64,000 nucleotides of DNA from Pseudomonadales bacterium. GTDB taxonomy: Bacteria > Pseudomonadota > Gammaproteobacteria > Pseudomonadales > Azotimanducaceae. The notes beneath the pieces are model-generated. The model saw only the letters and a program-made list of their open reading frames with translations, searched no databases and was not told where the DNA came from. Numbering within the stretch: position 1 is the first letter of the stretch; every line of letters starts with the position of its first letter. A program made the position numbers and the translations under genes. The stretch is from positions 3,906,001 to 3,970,000 of the forward strand of contig WLWP01000001.1 in NCBI GenBank assembly GCA_012103505.1. The letters run 5' to 3'. Shown one piece after another: positions 9,498 to 16,947 of this stretch.

Positions 9498-9686
9498 ATG
9501 ATGACCGAAGCTGAAAATCGTCGCGCAGAAGAAGATCGGAGAAATGCCGAGGACCGACGCCGCAGTGCCAAAGGCTTATTTGAGCTTCGGGCGCGTCGCG
9601 ATCGCGTAACTTCTGATAGACGCCAAACTGAACGACGTGCCGAGTCTAGATTTCGTCTCGCGTTCTGGCGACGCCGTGACGCCTAG
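9498..9686 (+). CDS. Small Arg/Asp-rich hypothetical protein
   Basis: A 62-residue, highly charged protein built from repeated D/E-RR steps (AEEDRRNAEDRRRSAKG, then SDRRQTERRAESR) ending in WRRRDA. It starts with two adjacent Met codons and lies 80 bp after the coiled-coil gene on the same strand. The repeated DRR pattern and high Arg content suggest a natively helical RNA-, DNA- or membrane-associated peptide. I recognise no named family. Reading frame and amino acid bias look genuine, but being small and low-complexity it remains uncertain. Confidence 0.55.
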   Translation: MMTEAENRRAEEDRRNAEDRRRSAKGLFELRARRDRVTSDRRQTERRAESRFRLAFWRRRDA

Positions 9687-9696
9687 GCCATCGAAT

Positions 9697-9852
9697 AAAG
9701 AGGATTCTCTCGATAAAGCGGTTTCCTTAAGTTAAAGCGGTTCCTCAAAATAAAGCGGTTCCTCAAAATAGAGCGGTTCCTCAAAATAAAGAGATCTCAA
9801 GATAAAGAAGCCTCAAAATAAAGAAGCCTCAAAATAAAGAGACCTCGAGAGT
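9697..9852. repeat. Nine-unit tandem repeat, 18-bp units passing into 16-bp units
   Basis: Head-to-tail units each begin with AAAG or AGAG and mostly end in CAAAAT. Unit limits: 9697-9714, 9715-9733, 9734-9751, 9752-9769, 9770-9787 (18-19 bp), then 9788-9803, 9804-9819, 9820-9835 (16 bp) and 9836-9852. Units 3 and 4 are identical, unit 5 differs by one base, and units 7 and 8 are identical. It lies between the Arg-rich protein and the cytochrome gene and does not encode an evident protein. No spacers separate units, so it is a minisatellite, not a CRISPR array. Confidence 0.9.
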
Positions 9853-9964
9853 AAGGTGCCGAAAGGCGACACGTAGCGCTAAATCAGACCAACCCGTCTC
9901 AGATCTAAATTAAATATACCGTGCATGATGTACGGAGAATATGTTCGTTAGGAGAGTTGTAAAC

Positions 9965-10600
9965 ATGAACAAATTTTTGCCTGCCTGTATTTTGGCGCTG
10001 ATCGTTTCATCGCTGTCAGCCGAGGTGCTTGCTGAGGGAGATGCTGAAGCTGGCCGTGCACTCTTTCCCGTCTGCACGGCTTGCCATGGTCCACAAGGCC
10101 TAGGTAATCAAGCGATGAATGCACCTAAGATCGCAGGTCAAGAAGACTGGTACATCGTTAGGCAGATGGAGTTGTTTCAAAACGATGCACGAGGCACAGC
10201 CCCCGGTGATATGCATGGTATGCAAATGGCCGCGATGGCGAAGGGACCACAGCTAAAAGGCGATGAGGCTTTAGCCAATCTCGCCGCTTACATAGGTACC
10301 TTTCCGAATCCTACACCCGCGCCAACGGTCAGCGGTGATGCAACAGCAGGGGAAAAACTGTACCCAATTTGCGCTGCCTGCCATGGCCAGAAGGCGGAAG
10401 GAATTGAGGCGATGTCTGGACCTAAGCTCGTTGGTCAGAACGACTGGTATTTAGTCAATCAAATCAAAAAGTTCAAAGAAGGAAAGCGCGGCTACCACAA
10501 CCTTGATCATGGTGGTCGACAGATGCGACCGATGGTTGCCACTCTAACGGATGACACGTCTATCAATGACATTGTCGCTTACATCAATACGTTGAATTAG
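9965..10600 (+). CDS. Diheme cytochrome c, c4-like
   Basis: A periplasmic electron carrier of 211 residues with two haem sites: C37-T-A-C40-H and C136-A-A-C139-H, each followed by a similar domain, as in cytochrome c4. Met ligands are available in each half (for example MHGMQM and RQMRPM). The start at 9965 is chosen over ATG 9941 because a strong ribosome site (TAGGAGAG, 9949-9956) precedes it and a clean signal peptide follows, cleaved near VLAEG. It ends 5 bp before alr. It would pass electrons to a terminal oxidase. Confidence 0.9.
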   Translation: MNKFLPACILALIVSSLSAEVLAEGDAEAGRALFPVCTACHGPQGLGNQAMNAPKIAGQEDWYIVRQMELFQNDARGTAPGDMHGMQMAAMAKGPQLKGDEALANLAAYIGTFPNPTPAPTVSGDATAGEKLYPICAACHGQKAEGIEAMSGPKLVGQNDWYLVNQIKKFKEGKRGYHNLDHGGRQMRPMVATLTDDTSINDIVAYINTLN

Positions 10601-10605
10601 CGGCA

Positions 10606-11661
10606 ATGCCTGGGCGCCTAACCGTTTCTACAGGGGCGCTTGCGCGAAATTACGGATCGATATGCGCATCCACCGATTCTGAAGTTGCGGGTGTGGTGAA
10701 GGCGAATGGCTATGGCATTGGCGTGGTGGATGCGGTGCAGTGCCTCGAGCACGCGGGCTGTAAAACCTATTTCGTAGCGACCCTCGTAGAAGGGATTCGG
10801 GTGCGCCAAGTCAGTCCTGGTTCCCAGATCTACGTGCTTGAAGGTTTGGTACGGGATGCAGACAGTGGTGTCTTTTTACAGCATCAGCTTCGTCCGGTCA
10901 TCAACAGTCCTATGCAGTTATCGCGTTGGAACAACGCCGGTTCGTTTGCGCTACACATCGATACGGGAATGGAGCGACTCGGCTTGAGCATAGTCGAAGG
11001 TGACGAAGTCTTAGCTCAGGGCGCGAAACCCAGCTTGGTTCTGAGCCACTTTGCCCGAGCAGATGAACCCAGTGTAGGAATCACACGACAACAGATTGAG
11101 ACGATGTTGGGGTTCAGTGCGAGACATCCAGACATCTCCCTTAGCCTAAGCAATTCCGCGGGCGCGCTTTTACACGATGTTCCAGAGGTGCTGGTTAGAG
11201 CTGGCATCGCGCTCTATGGCGGCAGCCCAACGGGCGAACAGGGCGACGCGCTTGAAGCGGTTGTTAAGTTGTCTGGCGATGTCATACAGGTTAGAGATAT
11301 TGAGGCCGGTACCTACGTTGGGTACGGCGGCACCTATCAAGCGGCAGAAAAGAGTCGTTTAGTCACGGTGGGCATTGGTTACGCGGATGGTTTGCCACGG
11401 CTGTTGTCGAATTGCGGCAGAGCTTGGTGGCGGGGCGATTACTACCCTTTGGTTGGTCGAGCGAGTATGGACTTGATCCATGTGCGTGTTGATCTGTCAG
11501 TCGAGGTGGAGCAATTCCAAGATGAAACTTTTGAACTGATAGGCGCTAACGTTCCTGTTGATGAAGTAGCGCGTCAAGCACAAACCCTTAGTTATGAAGT
11601 GCTAACGGGACTGGACGCGGCGAGACGCCTTGAAAGGGTCACCACCGAAACGTCGATCTGA
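10606..11661 (+). CDS. alr: Alanine racemase
   Basis: A PLP enzyme that interconverts L- and D-alanine, supplying D-alanine for peptidoglycan or allowing D-alanine use. The PLP lysine is K32 in VVKANGYG, and the catalytic Tyr region of the C-terminal barrel is visible (VGIGYADGLPR, GRASMD). At 351 residues it is of normal length. It starts 5 bp after the cytochrome stop. Only one racemase is seen here, and alanine dehydrogenase lies 2 kb away, so a catabolic DadX-like role is as possible as a cell wall role. The 3' end overlaps the convergent TPR gene by 60 bp. Confidence 0.93.
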   Translation: MPGRLTVSTGALARNYGSICASTDSEVAGVVKANGYGIGVVDAVQCLEHAGCKTYFVATLVEGIRVRQVSPGSQIYVLEGLVRDADSGVFLQHQLRPVINSPMQLSRWNNAGSFALHIDTGMERLGLSIVEGDEVLAQGAKPSLVLSHFARADEPSVGITRQQIETMLGFSARHPDISLSLSNSAGALLHDVPEVLVRAGIALYGGSPTGEQGDALEAVVKLSGDVIQVRDIEAGTYVGYGGTYQAAEKSRLVTVGIGYADGLPRLLSNCGRAWWRGDYYPLVGRASMDLIHVRVDLSVEVEQFQDETFELIGANVPVDEVARQAQTLSYEVLTGLDAARRLERVTTETSI

Positions 11662-12267
11662 CTGACGACTAAACTCTGGCGGCCCATAGATGCCAGGTCT
11701 TGTTTCCCGCGCGGCTACGTGACCCATCAACGTTTGATAGATTGCAAATGCCTCTGCAGCATTTCTGTATTCGCCGGTGCCTCGGGCAGCGAGCGCTCGG
11801 TTGAGGTAAAGGTCGGGTATAGAGAGGTTACTCCTCGTCGCGAGAACGATAGCCCGCTCAGTAGCAGCGACCGATTGCCCAAACTGTCCGAGGTAGAGGA
11901 GCATAGTCCCGTGGTTGGCGTGTGCCACCCAGCTGTTGGGTTGTTCTTGGAGAAGTTGGTCCATGACCTCCCGAGCTTGCGTTGCTCTATTAGTGCGTGC
12001 ATAGCTGATGGCTAGCAACCCAGTCGCTTCTGCGATTGGATCTAACGTCGTATCCGGCGACTCTCTAAGAGCCCCTAGCGTTTGTTCGCAAATCTCTGGC
12101 TGGATCGGGTAGGACACTACGGCATCGCGGCATTGTTCAACGCCTAGCGAATCGGCGCTATGAGCAAAAGGCATGGGTAGAGCTGCAAACAAAGTCGTCA
12201 GTAAACAGAGCTCAAAAACTATGGACCGGTTGTGCGCAGGTGGATTGTGCATAAGTGGATTGTGCAT
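11602..12267 (-). CDS. TPR-like exported protein of unknown function
   Basis: After a signal peptide (IVFELCLLTTLFAALPM, cleaved near AHSADS) the protein consists of helix pairs with tetratricopeptide spacing (AISYARTNRATQAREVMDQL, then HGTMLLYLGQFGQSVAATER). Such domains bind partner proteins in the periplasm. The frame stays open to 12423, but a start there would overlap the SDR gene, so I place it at the first Met of the MHNPL/MHNPP repeat (12267; 12252 equally possible). Neither has a visible ribosome site. The first residues are encoded by a 15-bp tandem repeat. Confidence 0.6.
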   Translation of the reverse strand: MHNPLMHNPPAHNRSIVFELCLLTTLFAALPMPFAHSADSLGVEQCRDAVVSYPIQPEICEQTLGALRESPDTTLDPIAEATGLLAISYARTNRATQAREVMDQLLQEQPNSWVAHANHGTMLLYLGQFGQSVAATERAIVLATRSNLSIPDLYLNRALAARGTGEYRNAAEAFAIYQTLMGHVAARETRPGIYGPPEFSRQSDRRFGGDPFKASRRVQSR

Positions 12268-12285
12268 GGGTGGATTGTGAGCCAG
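12241..12285. repeat. 15-bp tandem repeat, three units
   Basis: Units at 12241-12255, 12256-12270 and 12271-12285 all begin TGGATTGTG. On the minus strand they encode HNPP(L)M-type pentapeptides at the N-terminus of the TPR-like protein. Because each unit carries a potential ATG, copy-number change would move the translation start. Confidence 0.85.
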
Positions 12286-12355
12286 GCGTATCTGGGCCGC
12301 AATCTTTTCGCTAAGCTTATGAGCTTGAGAAGATCTAGAAAAACTGAGGGGAATC

Positions 12356-13162
12356 ATGAGCGTTAACAAAAACGGACTACTAGCGGGGCAAGTTGCGATC
12401 GTGACTGGAGCAAGCCGCGGCATTGGTGAAGGAATCGCGAAACGATATGCAATGGAAGGCGCAAAAGTAGTCGTTTCAGCACGCTCAGTCGAAGATGAGG
12501 ATCACTATCTGCCAGGCACGATCAAGCATACGGTCGATGCGATTAACCAAGCGGGTGGCGAAGCGATTGCTGTCCGAGCCGACCTTTCCGTTGCAGAAGA
12601 TAGACACAACTTGGTTAAGGCGACGGAAGAAGCGTTCGGTTCTGCCGACATTTTAGTGAACAACGCCGCTGTCACTTACTTCATCCCGGTTGCAGAATTT
12701 CCGGAGAGACGTTTTCAAATCATGATGGATGTGCAGGTGTGGGCGCCATTTGAGCTCTCACAGCTCGTTTTGCCAGGCATGAAGGAGCGTGGCGCCGGTT
12801 GGATTCTGAATATTTCTTCAGGAGCGGCAATTCACCCCGACCGAACCGCAGGTGGACGTGGAGGCACTGTATACGGCATGTGCAAGGCGGCATTGGAACG
12901 TTTTACGACGGGACTTGCCCAGGAAGTTTATGACGATGGCATTGCTGTGAATGTCATTTCGCCTGGCTTGGTAGCCACCCCTGGGGTGGTTCATCACAAG
13001 CTAATCACGGAGGAAACCAAGGATCGAGTAACGCCAATGGAGCACATGACAGAATCCTGCCTGCGCTTGGTGCACGGCGATCCTAAAGTGATGACGGGCA
13101 GAATCGACTATGCCGATAAAGTGATGACAGAGTTCAATCTAGATCCCGCAGCGCTGATCTAG
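12356..13162 (+). CDS. Short-chain dehydrogenase/reductase
   Basis: A classical SDR of 268 residues: cofactor loop TGASRGIGEG (17-26), NNAAVTY strand, conserved Ser in NISSGA and catalytic pair in YGMCKAALE (Y-x3-K). NAD(P)H-dependent oxidoreductase; the substrate is not evident, though the inserted Gly-rich loop (RTAGGRGGTVYG) before the catalytic Tyr recurs in a hydroxyacyl/cyclohexanol dehydrogenase-like subgroup. GAGGGG lies nine bases before the ATG. It ends exactly where the convergent Lrp-family gene ends, with no intergenic space. Confidence 0.88.
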   Translation: MSVNKNGLLAGQVAIVTGASRGIGEGIAKRYAMEGAKVVVSARSVEDEDHYLPGTIKHTVDAINQAGGEAIAVRADLSVAEDRHNLVKATEEAFGSADILVNNAAVTYFIPVAEFPERRFQIMMDVQVWAPFELSQLVLPGMKERGAGWILNISSGAAIHPDRTAGGRGGTVYGMCKAALERFTTGLAQEVYDDGIAVNVISPGLVATPGVVHHKLITEETKDRVTPMEHMTESCLRLVHGDPKVMTGRIDYADKVMTEFNLDPAALI

Positions 13163-13642
13163 TCAATCTGCTCTTACTGGCACTTCCGTTTTCTTGATGA
13201 CGGTGCGGAGTGCGAAGTTTGACTGGACCCGGGAAACCCCAGGCAGCCTTGTGAGGTGTTGGCTGTGGATGCGCTCATAGTCACGCGCATCCGCCACGAT
13301 CACCCTAAGTAAATAGTCCGCGTCGCCACTCATTAAATAGCACTCCATAACTTCGGGTAGTGCTGCGACTGCCTCTTCAAATCGCACAAGATCGTTCTGT
13401 TGTTGGCTATGTAGCGTAATGGAGACAAATACGTTGTCTGGATAGCCGACTGCCGATTGGTCAACCAAACCCACGTAGCCGCGCAGGATGCCTGACTTCT
13501 CCAGTGCGCGAACGCGTCGTAAGCAGGCCGATTCCGATAAGTTAATCCGCTCAGCAAGTTCAGCGTTGGTAATGCGCCCGTGCAGCTGGGTCTCGTGCAA
13601 GATAGCGCGGTCTTGGCGGTCTAGTGAGCGTTGTTGAACCAG
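13163..13642 (-). CDS. Lrp/AsnC family transcriptional regulator, probable alanine-responsive
   Basis: A winged-helix DNA-binding domain (ITNAELAERINLSESACLRR) is followed by a RAM ligand-binding domain (YLMSGDADYLLRVIVADARD). The first usual start codon is TTG 13600, which would remove the first helix. The open frame continues upstream through SLDRQDRAILHE, the canonical Lrp N-terminus, and the only plausible initiator before the stop at 13658 is CTG 13642. Divergent placement next to alanine dehydrogenase is the classical arrangement for an Lrp-type activator of ald. Gene identity is firm; the start is not. Confidence 0.82.
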   Translation of the reverse strand: MVQQRSLDRQDRAILHETQLHGRITNAELAERINLSESACLRRVRALEKSGILRGYVGLVDQSAVGYPDNVFVSITLHSQQQNDLVRFEEAVAALPEVMECYLMSGDADYLLRVIVADARDYERIHSQHLTRLPGVSRVQSNFALRTVIKKTEVPVRAD

Positions 13643-13679
13643 TTGGCGAGTAGTTCGCTAAAATTGTCTGATTAAAGAA

Positions 13680-13768
13680 AATATTAGCATAATATTGCGT
13701 CTACGGATGAATTTATAGATGTATACGCAATTTGTGAGCCTGATATTAACTTATCCTAGTTCGAACTA
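13680..13768. promoter_or_regulatory. Lrp-regulator / ald control region with palindromes
   Basis: Between the divergent regulator and ald lie an AATATT-AGCAT-AATATT repeat (13680-13696) and a perfect 12-bp palindrome TAGTTCGAACTA (13757-13768). A related half site, TAGTTCGCTA, lies at 13651-13660 within the presumed 5' end of the regulator. AT-rich spaced palindromes are typical Lrp/AsnC targets, so autoregulation plus ald activation is a reasonable inference. Confidence 0.5.
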
Positions 13769-13786
13769 AGTGTAGGTGTATGTGAC

Positions 13787-14869
13787 ATGCTGATAGGTGT
13801 TCCTAAGGAAACGAAGAGCGAAGAATATCGAGTCGGTCTAACCCCGGAAGGTGCAAGTGCTTTGATCAAACGCGGACATGCCGTTTGTATTGAGCATGAT
13901 GCAGGCACGGCGATTGGTTTTACTGATGCCGACTATTTGCAGGTGGGCGCGAAAGTCGGCGACGCTTTCAGCGCAGACCTAGTGGTGAAAGTTAAGGAAC
14001 CCTCTCTAGCGGAATGTGCGCGGTTTAGGCCTGGCCAGGTGTTATTCACCTTTCTTCACTTAGCTGCAGCGCAGCAGCAAGCCACAGCGCTGTTAGCCAG
14101 TGGTTGTCGGGCGCTCGCCTATGAAACCGTTGAAGATGAGTTTGGCAGTCTGCCCTTGCTAAAACCAATGAGTGAGATAGCTGGGCGTATGTCAATCCAG
14201 GTTGGTGCGACTGCTTTACAGAACGTTCACGGTGGGCGTGGGATATTGTTAGGTGGTGCTGCCGGTGTTGCGCCTGGCAAGGTCGCCATTCTTGGCGGTG
14301 GTGTTGCAGGTAGCCATGCGGCACAAATGGCGGTAGGTCTCCAAGCGAATGTCACGATTGTAGATAGATCGTTGCAACGGGTCGGAGAATTGACGGCGGA
14401 GTTTGCCGGAAAAGCGCAGGTTCTAATGGCCTCAAAAGAGAATGTAACCAGCGTGGTTCGCTCTGCTGATCTTGTGGTGGGCGCCGTCTTGATTCCTGGT
14501 GCGGCGGCGCCAAAGTTAGTTGATCGCAGGCTCCTGAACCAGATGAAACGTGGCGCTGTATTGGTTGATATCGCGATCGATCAGGGCGGTTGCTTTGCGA
14601 GCAGCAAAGCGACAACCCATGCCGAGCCCACGTTTATCGATAGCGAAGTTGTCCACTACTGCGTTGCGAATATGCCCGGTGGTGTCGCGCGTACGGCAAC
14701 CGAGGCGCTCTGCAGGGTGACGTTGAGTTACATCTTGTCGATCGCGGATCAAGGTTTGGACCAGGCGATGGCTACCGACCCGGGACTGGCGCGAGGACTC
14801 AATGTGGATAACGGTCGTCTCGTGCACCCGGTGGTCGCAGCTGCTGTGGCACAGAGTGTAGCCGCGTAA
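13787..14869 (+). CDS. ald: Alanine dehydrogenase
   Basis: Catalyses the NAD-dependent reversible deamination of L-alanine to pyruvate and ammonia in the cytoplasm. The N-terminal signature (MLIGVPKETKSEEYRVGLTP) carries the substrate-contacting Arg and the Lys/His residues follow (VVKVKEPS, FLHLAA). The Rossmann loop is VAILGGGVAGSHAA near residues 168-181. At 360 residues it is just short of the usual ~370. Its neighbours are an Lrp-type regulator on one side and a class III aminotransferase on the other, making an alanine catabolism unit. Confidence 0.93.
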   Translation: MLIGVPKETKSEEYRVGLTPEGASALIKRGHAVCIEHDAGTAIGFTDADYLQVGAKVGDAFSADLVVKVKEPSLAECARFRPGQVLFTFLHLAAAQQQATALLASGCRALAYETVEDEFGSLPLLKPMSEIAGRMSIQVGATALQNVHGGRGILLGGAAGVAPGKVAILGGGVAGSHAAQMAVGLQANVTIVDRSLQRVGELTAEFAGKAQVLMASKENVTSVVRSADLVVGAVLIPGAAAPKLVDRRLLNQMKRGAVLVDIAIDQGGCFASSKATTHAEPTFIDSEVVHYCVANMPGGVARTATEALCRVTLSYILSIADQGLDQAMATDPGLARGLNVDNGRLVHPVVAAAVAQSVAA

Positions 14870-14958
14870 GGCGCGCGATTGGTTGTACCGCCAGCTTAGG
14901 TATGGGACATTCCAACTAAGCTATTGCACTCAGGCGATAGCGGAGCAGGGAGATCGGC

Positions 14959-16365
14959 ATGTCAGAAGCGCATCCATTACACAACGAGTTTCCGGAAAAC
15001 TCGATTGAGGCGAAAGACCTCAAACACGTTCTACATCCCACCACGAATCTCAAGCAGCATGCAGAAGTTGGTCCGACTGTTCATGAGCGAGCCGAAGGCG
15101 TCTATCTTTGGGATAACAAAGGCAACCAATACCTAGAAGGTATGGCAGGGCTGTGGTGTACCGCCTTGGGGTATGGCAACGAAGAGCTTGCGGACGTTGC
15201 TGCCGAACAGATGAAAAAGATGTCGTACTCGCAGCTCTTCGCTGGAAAGACGAATGAGCCGTCCGTGTTGCTCGCAGAAAAGCTGATCAACATGGCCCCG
15301 TTTGATGCGAGTCGTGTGTTCTTTGGCTTGTCAGGAAGCGATGCCAACGACACACAAGTCAAGCTCATGTGGTATTACAACAACGCGATCGGGCGACCAG
15401 AGAAGAAAAAGATTATCAGTCGCACACGCGGCTATCACGGGGTGACCGTAGCCAGCGGCTCGCTGACTGGACTGGCGCCGTTCCACAACGCCTTTGACCT
15501 ACCAATGGCCGGTGTTCTGCACACAACATGTCCCCACTTTTATAGCGAATCGGTCGCTGGTGAGACGGAGTCTACATTCGTTGATCGACTTGTTAGCGAC
15601 CTTGAGGATCTGATTGCTAAGGAAGGTGGCGAGACTATTGCAGCGTTTATCGCTGAGCCAATTATGGGTGCCGGTGGGGTGATTGTGCCACCGCCCACAT
15701 ACTATGAGCGAATCCAAGCTGTCTTAGCTCGCCACGAAATTTTATTTATAGATGATGAAGTAATTTGTGGTTTCGGCCGAACCGGTGAGGCATTTGGCGC
15801 ACAAACATTGGGAATTAATCCCGCAACCATGAGCGTTGCAAAGGCTGTGTCGTCGGCTTATCTGCCGCTGAGCGCAGTGTTGGTTCCGGAGTACATGCAC
15901 GAAGCGTTTATGGGTGTGTCAGATGAGCTCGGCAACTTTGGCCATGGTTTTACCTATAGCGGCCACCCAGTCTGTGCGGCAGTTGCATTACGCAATCTAG
16001 AGTTGATGGAAGAACAGGACTTGTTCGCTCATGCGGCCAAGGTTGGTGAGCTCCTGCAAACTCGTCTGCGAGAATTCAATGACCATCCTTTGGTTGGTGA
16101 AGTGCGTGGTATGGGCTTGATTGCTGCGGTTGAACTCGTCAAGCAATCTGATCCACGTGCGCCTTTTGCACCCAGCGATGGCGTTGGCGCGTACTGTGCC
16201 CAAGCCTGTATGGATCGCGGCGTGATCTTGAGAAACATGGGGGATGCGATCGCGTTTTGTCCTCCATTGATCATTACGCCGGATCAAGTTGATGAACTTT
16301 GCAGCAAATTTGCCGAAGGTCTTGATGCGACTGAAAAATGGGCTCGTCGCGGAGGTCTAATCTAG
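14959..16365 (+). CDS. Class III aminotransferase, omega-amino acid/polyamine:pyruvate type
   Basis: A PLP enzyme of 468 residues with fold type I. The PLP lysine is K295 ([10 protein letters not shown]), preceded by the DDEV loop ([15 protein letters not shown]). N-terminal features ([16 protein letters not shown], then [10 protein letters not shown]) match the putrescine-, beta-alanine- or taurine-pyruvate aminotransferase group. With pyruvate as acceptor it would form alanine, which the adjacent alanine dehydrogenase can turn back to pyruvate. The donor amine is not certain. GGGAGATC (14948) provides the ribosome site. Confidence 0.85.
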   Translation: MSEAHPLHNEFPENSIEAKDLKHVLHPTTNLKQHAEVGPTVHERAEGVYLWDNKGNQYLEGMAGLWCTALGYGNEELADVAAEQMKKMSYSQLFAGKTNEPSVLLAEKLINMAPFDASRVFFGLSGSDANDTQVKLMWYYNNAIGRPEKKKIISRTRGYHGVTVASGSLTGLAPFHNAFDLPMAGVLHTTCPHFYSESVAGETESTFVDRLVSDLEDLIAKEGGETIAAFIAEPIMGAGGVIVPPPTYYERIQAVLARHEILFIDDEVICGFGRTGEAFGAQTLGINPATMSVAKAVSSAYLPLSAVLVPEYMHEAFMGVSDELGNFGHGFTYSGHPVCAAVALRNLELMEEQDLFAHAAKVGELLQTRLREFNDHPLVGEVRGMGLIAAVELVKQSDPRAPFAPSDGVGAYCAQACMDRGVILRNMGDAIAFCPPLIITPDQVDELCSKFAEGLDATEKWARRGGLI

Positions 16366-16457
16366 TTTCCTAGTTTATTGAGTTGACCACATTTGCCACC
16401 TTTCGGGTTGAGTTTCTTGCTGATGATATGAAGTGAGACGGGTTCTTAGTCGTAGCA

Positions 16458-16486
16458 CTGTAAAAATCGTCCCGGAACGCTATAAT
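16458..16486 (+). promoter_or_regulatory. Sigma-70 promoter for cytochrome c5
   Basis: A perfect -10 box TATAAT (16481-16486) lies 17 bp after CTGTAA (16458-16463), which matches three of six -35 positions. It is 50 bp upstream of the cytochrome c5 start and points toward it. Confidence 0.6.
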
Positions 16487-16535
16487 CCCGCGCCGAAATC
16501 CTAACCCCGGCCTATCGCCTATTAAGGAGAGAATT

Positions 16536-16940
16536 TTGAAGCGAATTTTGCTCGCCATGACGACCGCAGTGCTCGCATTGGGAATTTATGCCATCCCGCC
16601 GGGTACCAATGATGAAATTGCAGAACGGTTAAAACCCGCGGGTTCGGTCTGTAGAACCGGTGAAGGCTGTGGTAGTTCCGCAGTTGCAGTTGCTACCGGC
16701 TCAATGAGTGGAGAGGAAATCTACAAACAGTTCTGTTTTGTTTGTCACGCAACGGGTGTGAGTGACGCACCGCGTTTAGGCGACACGGATGCTTGGCAGC
16801 CTCGCGTCGATAAAGGTGTTGAGACACTCGTGACGACAACGTTGAATGGCTTAAATGCGATGCCGCCAAAGGGTACTTGCATGAGCTGCTCTGACGATGA
16901 ATTGGGTAGCGCCGTGACCTATATGTTGGATCAACTGTAG
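16536..16940 (+). CDS. Cytochrome c5 family protein
   Basis: A 134-residue periplasmic monohaem cytochrome. After an N-terminal signal segment (ILLAMTTAVLALGIYA) comes a low-complexity linker, then the haem site CFVCH (about residues 67-71) and a Met-ligand segment MPPKGTCMSC, typical of cytochrome c5 with its C-terminal Cys pair. The start is TTG, set by a strong AAGGAGAG ribosome site 5 bases upstream. It is convergent with comM, with 7 bp between stops. Confidence 0.88.
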   Translation: MKRILLAMTTAVLALGIYAIPPGTNDEIAERLKPAGSVCRTGEGCGSSAVAVATGSMSGEEIYKQFCFVCHATGVSDAPRLGDTDAWQPRVDKGVETLVTTTLNGLNAMPPKGTCMSCSDDELGSAVTYMLDQL

Positions 16941-16947
16941 GCACAAT

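Noticed and set aside
9697..9852. Possible CRISPR array
   Set aside because: Units are only 16-19 bp, directly adjacent with no spacers, and no cas genes are present; it is a minisatellite.
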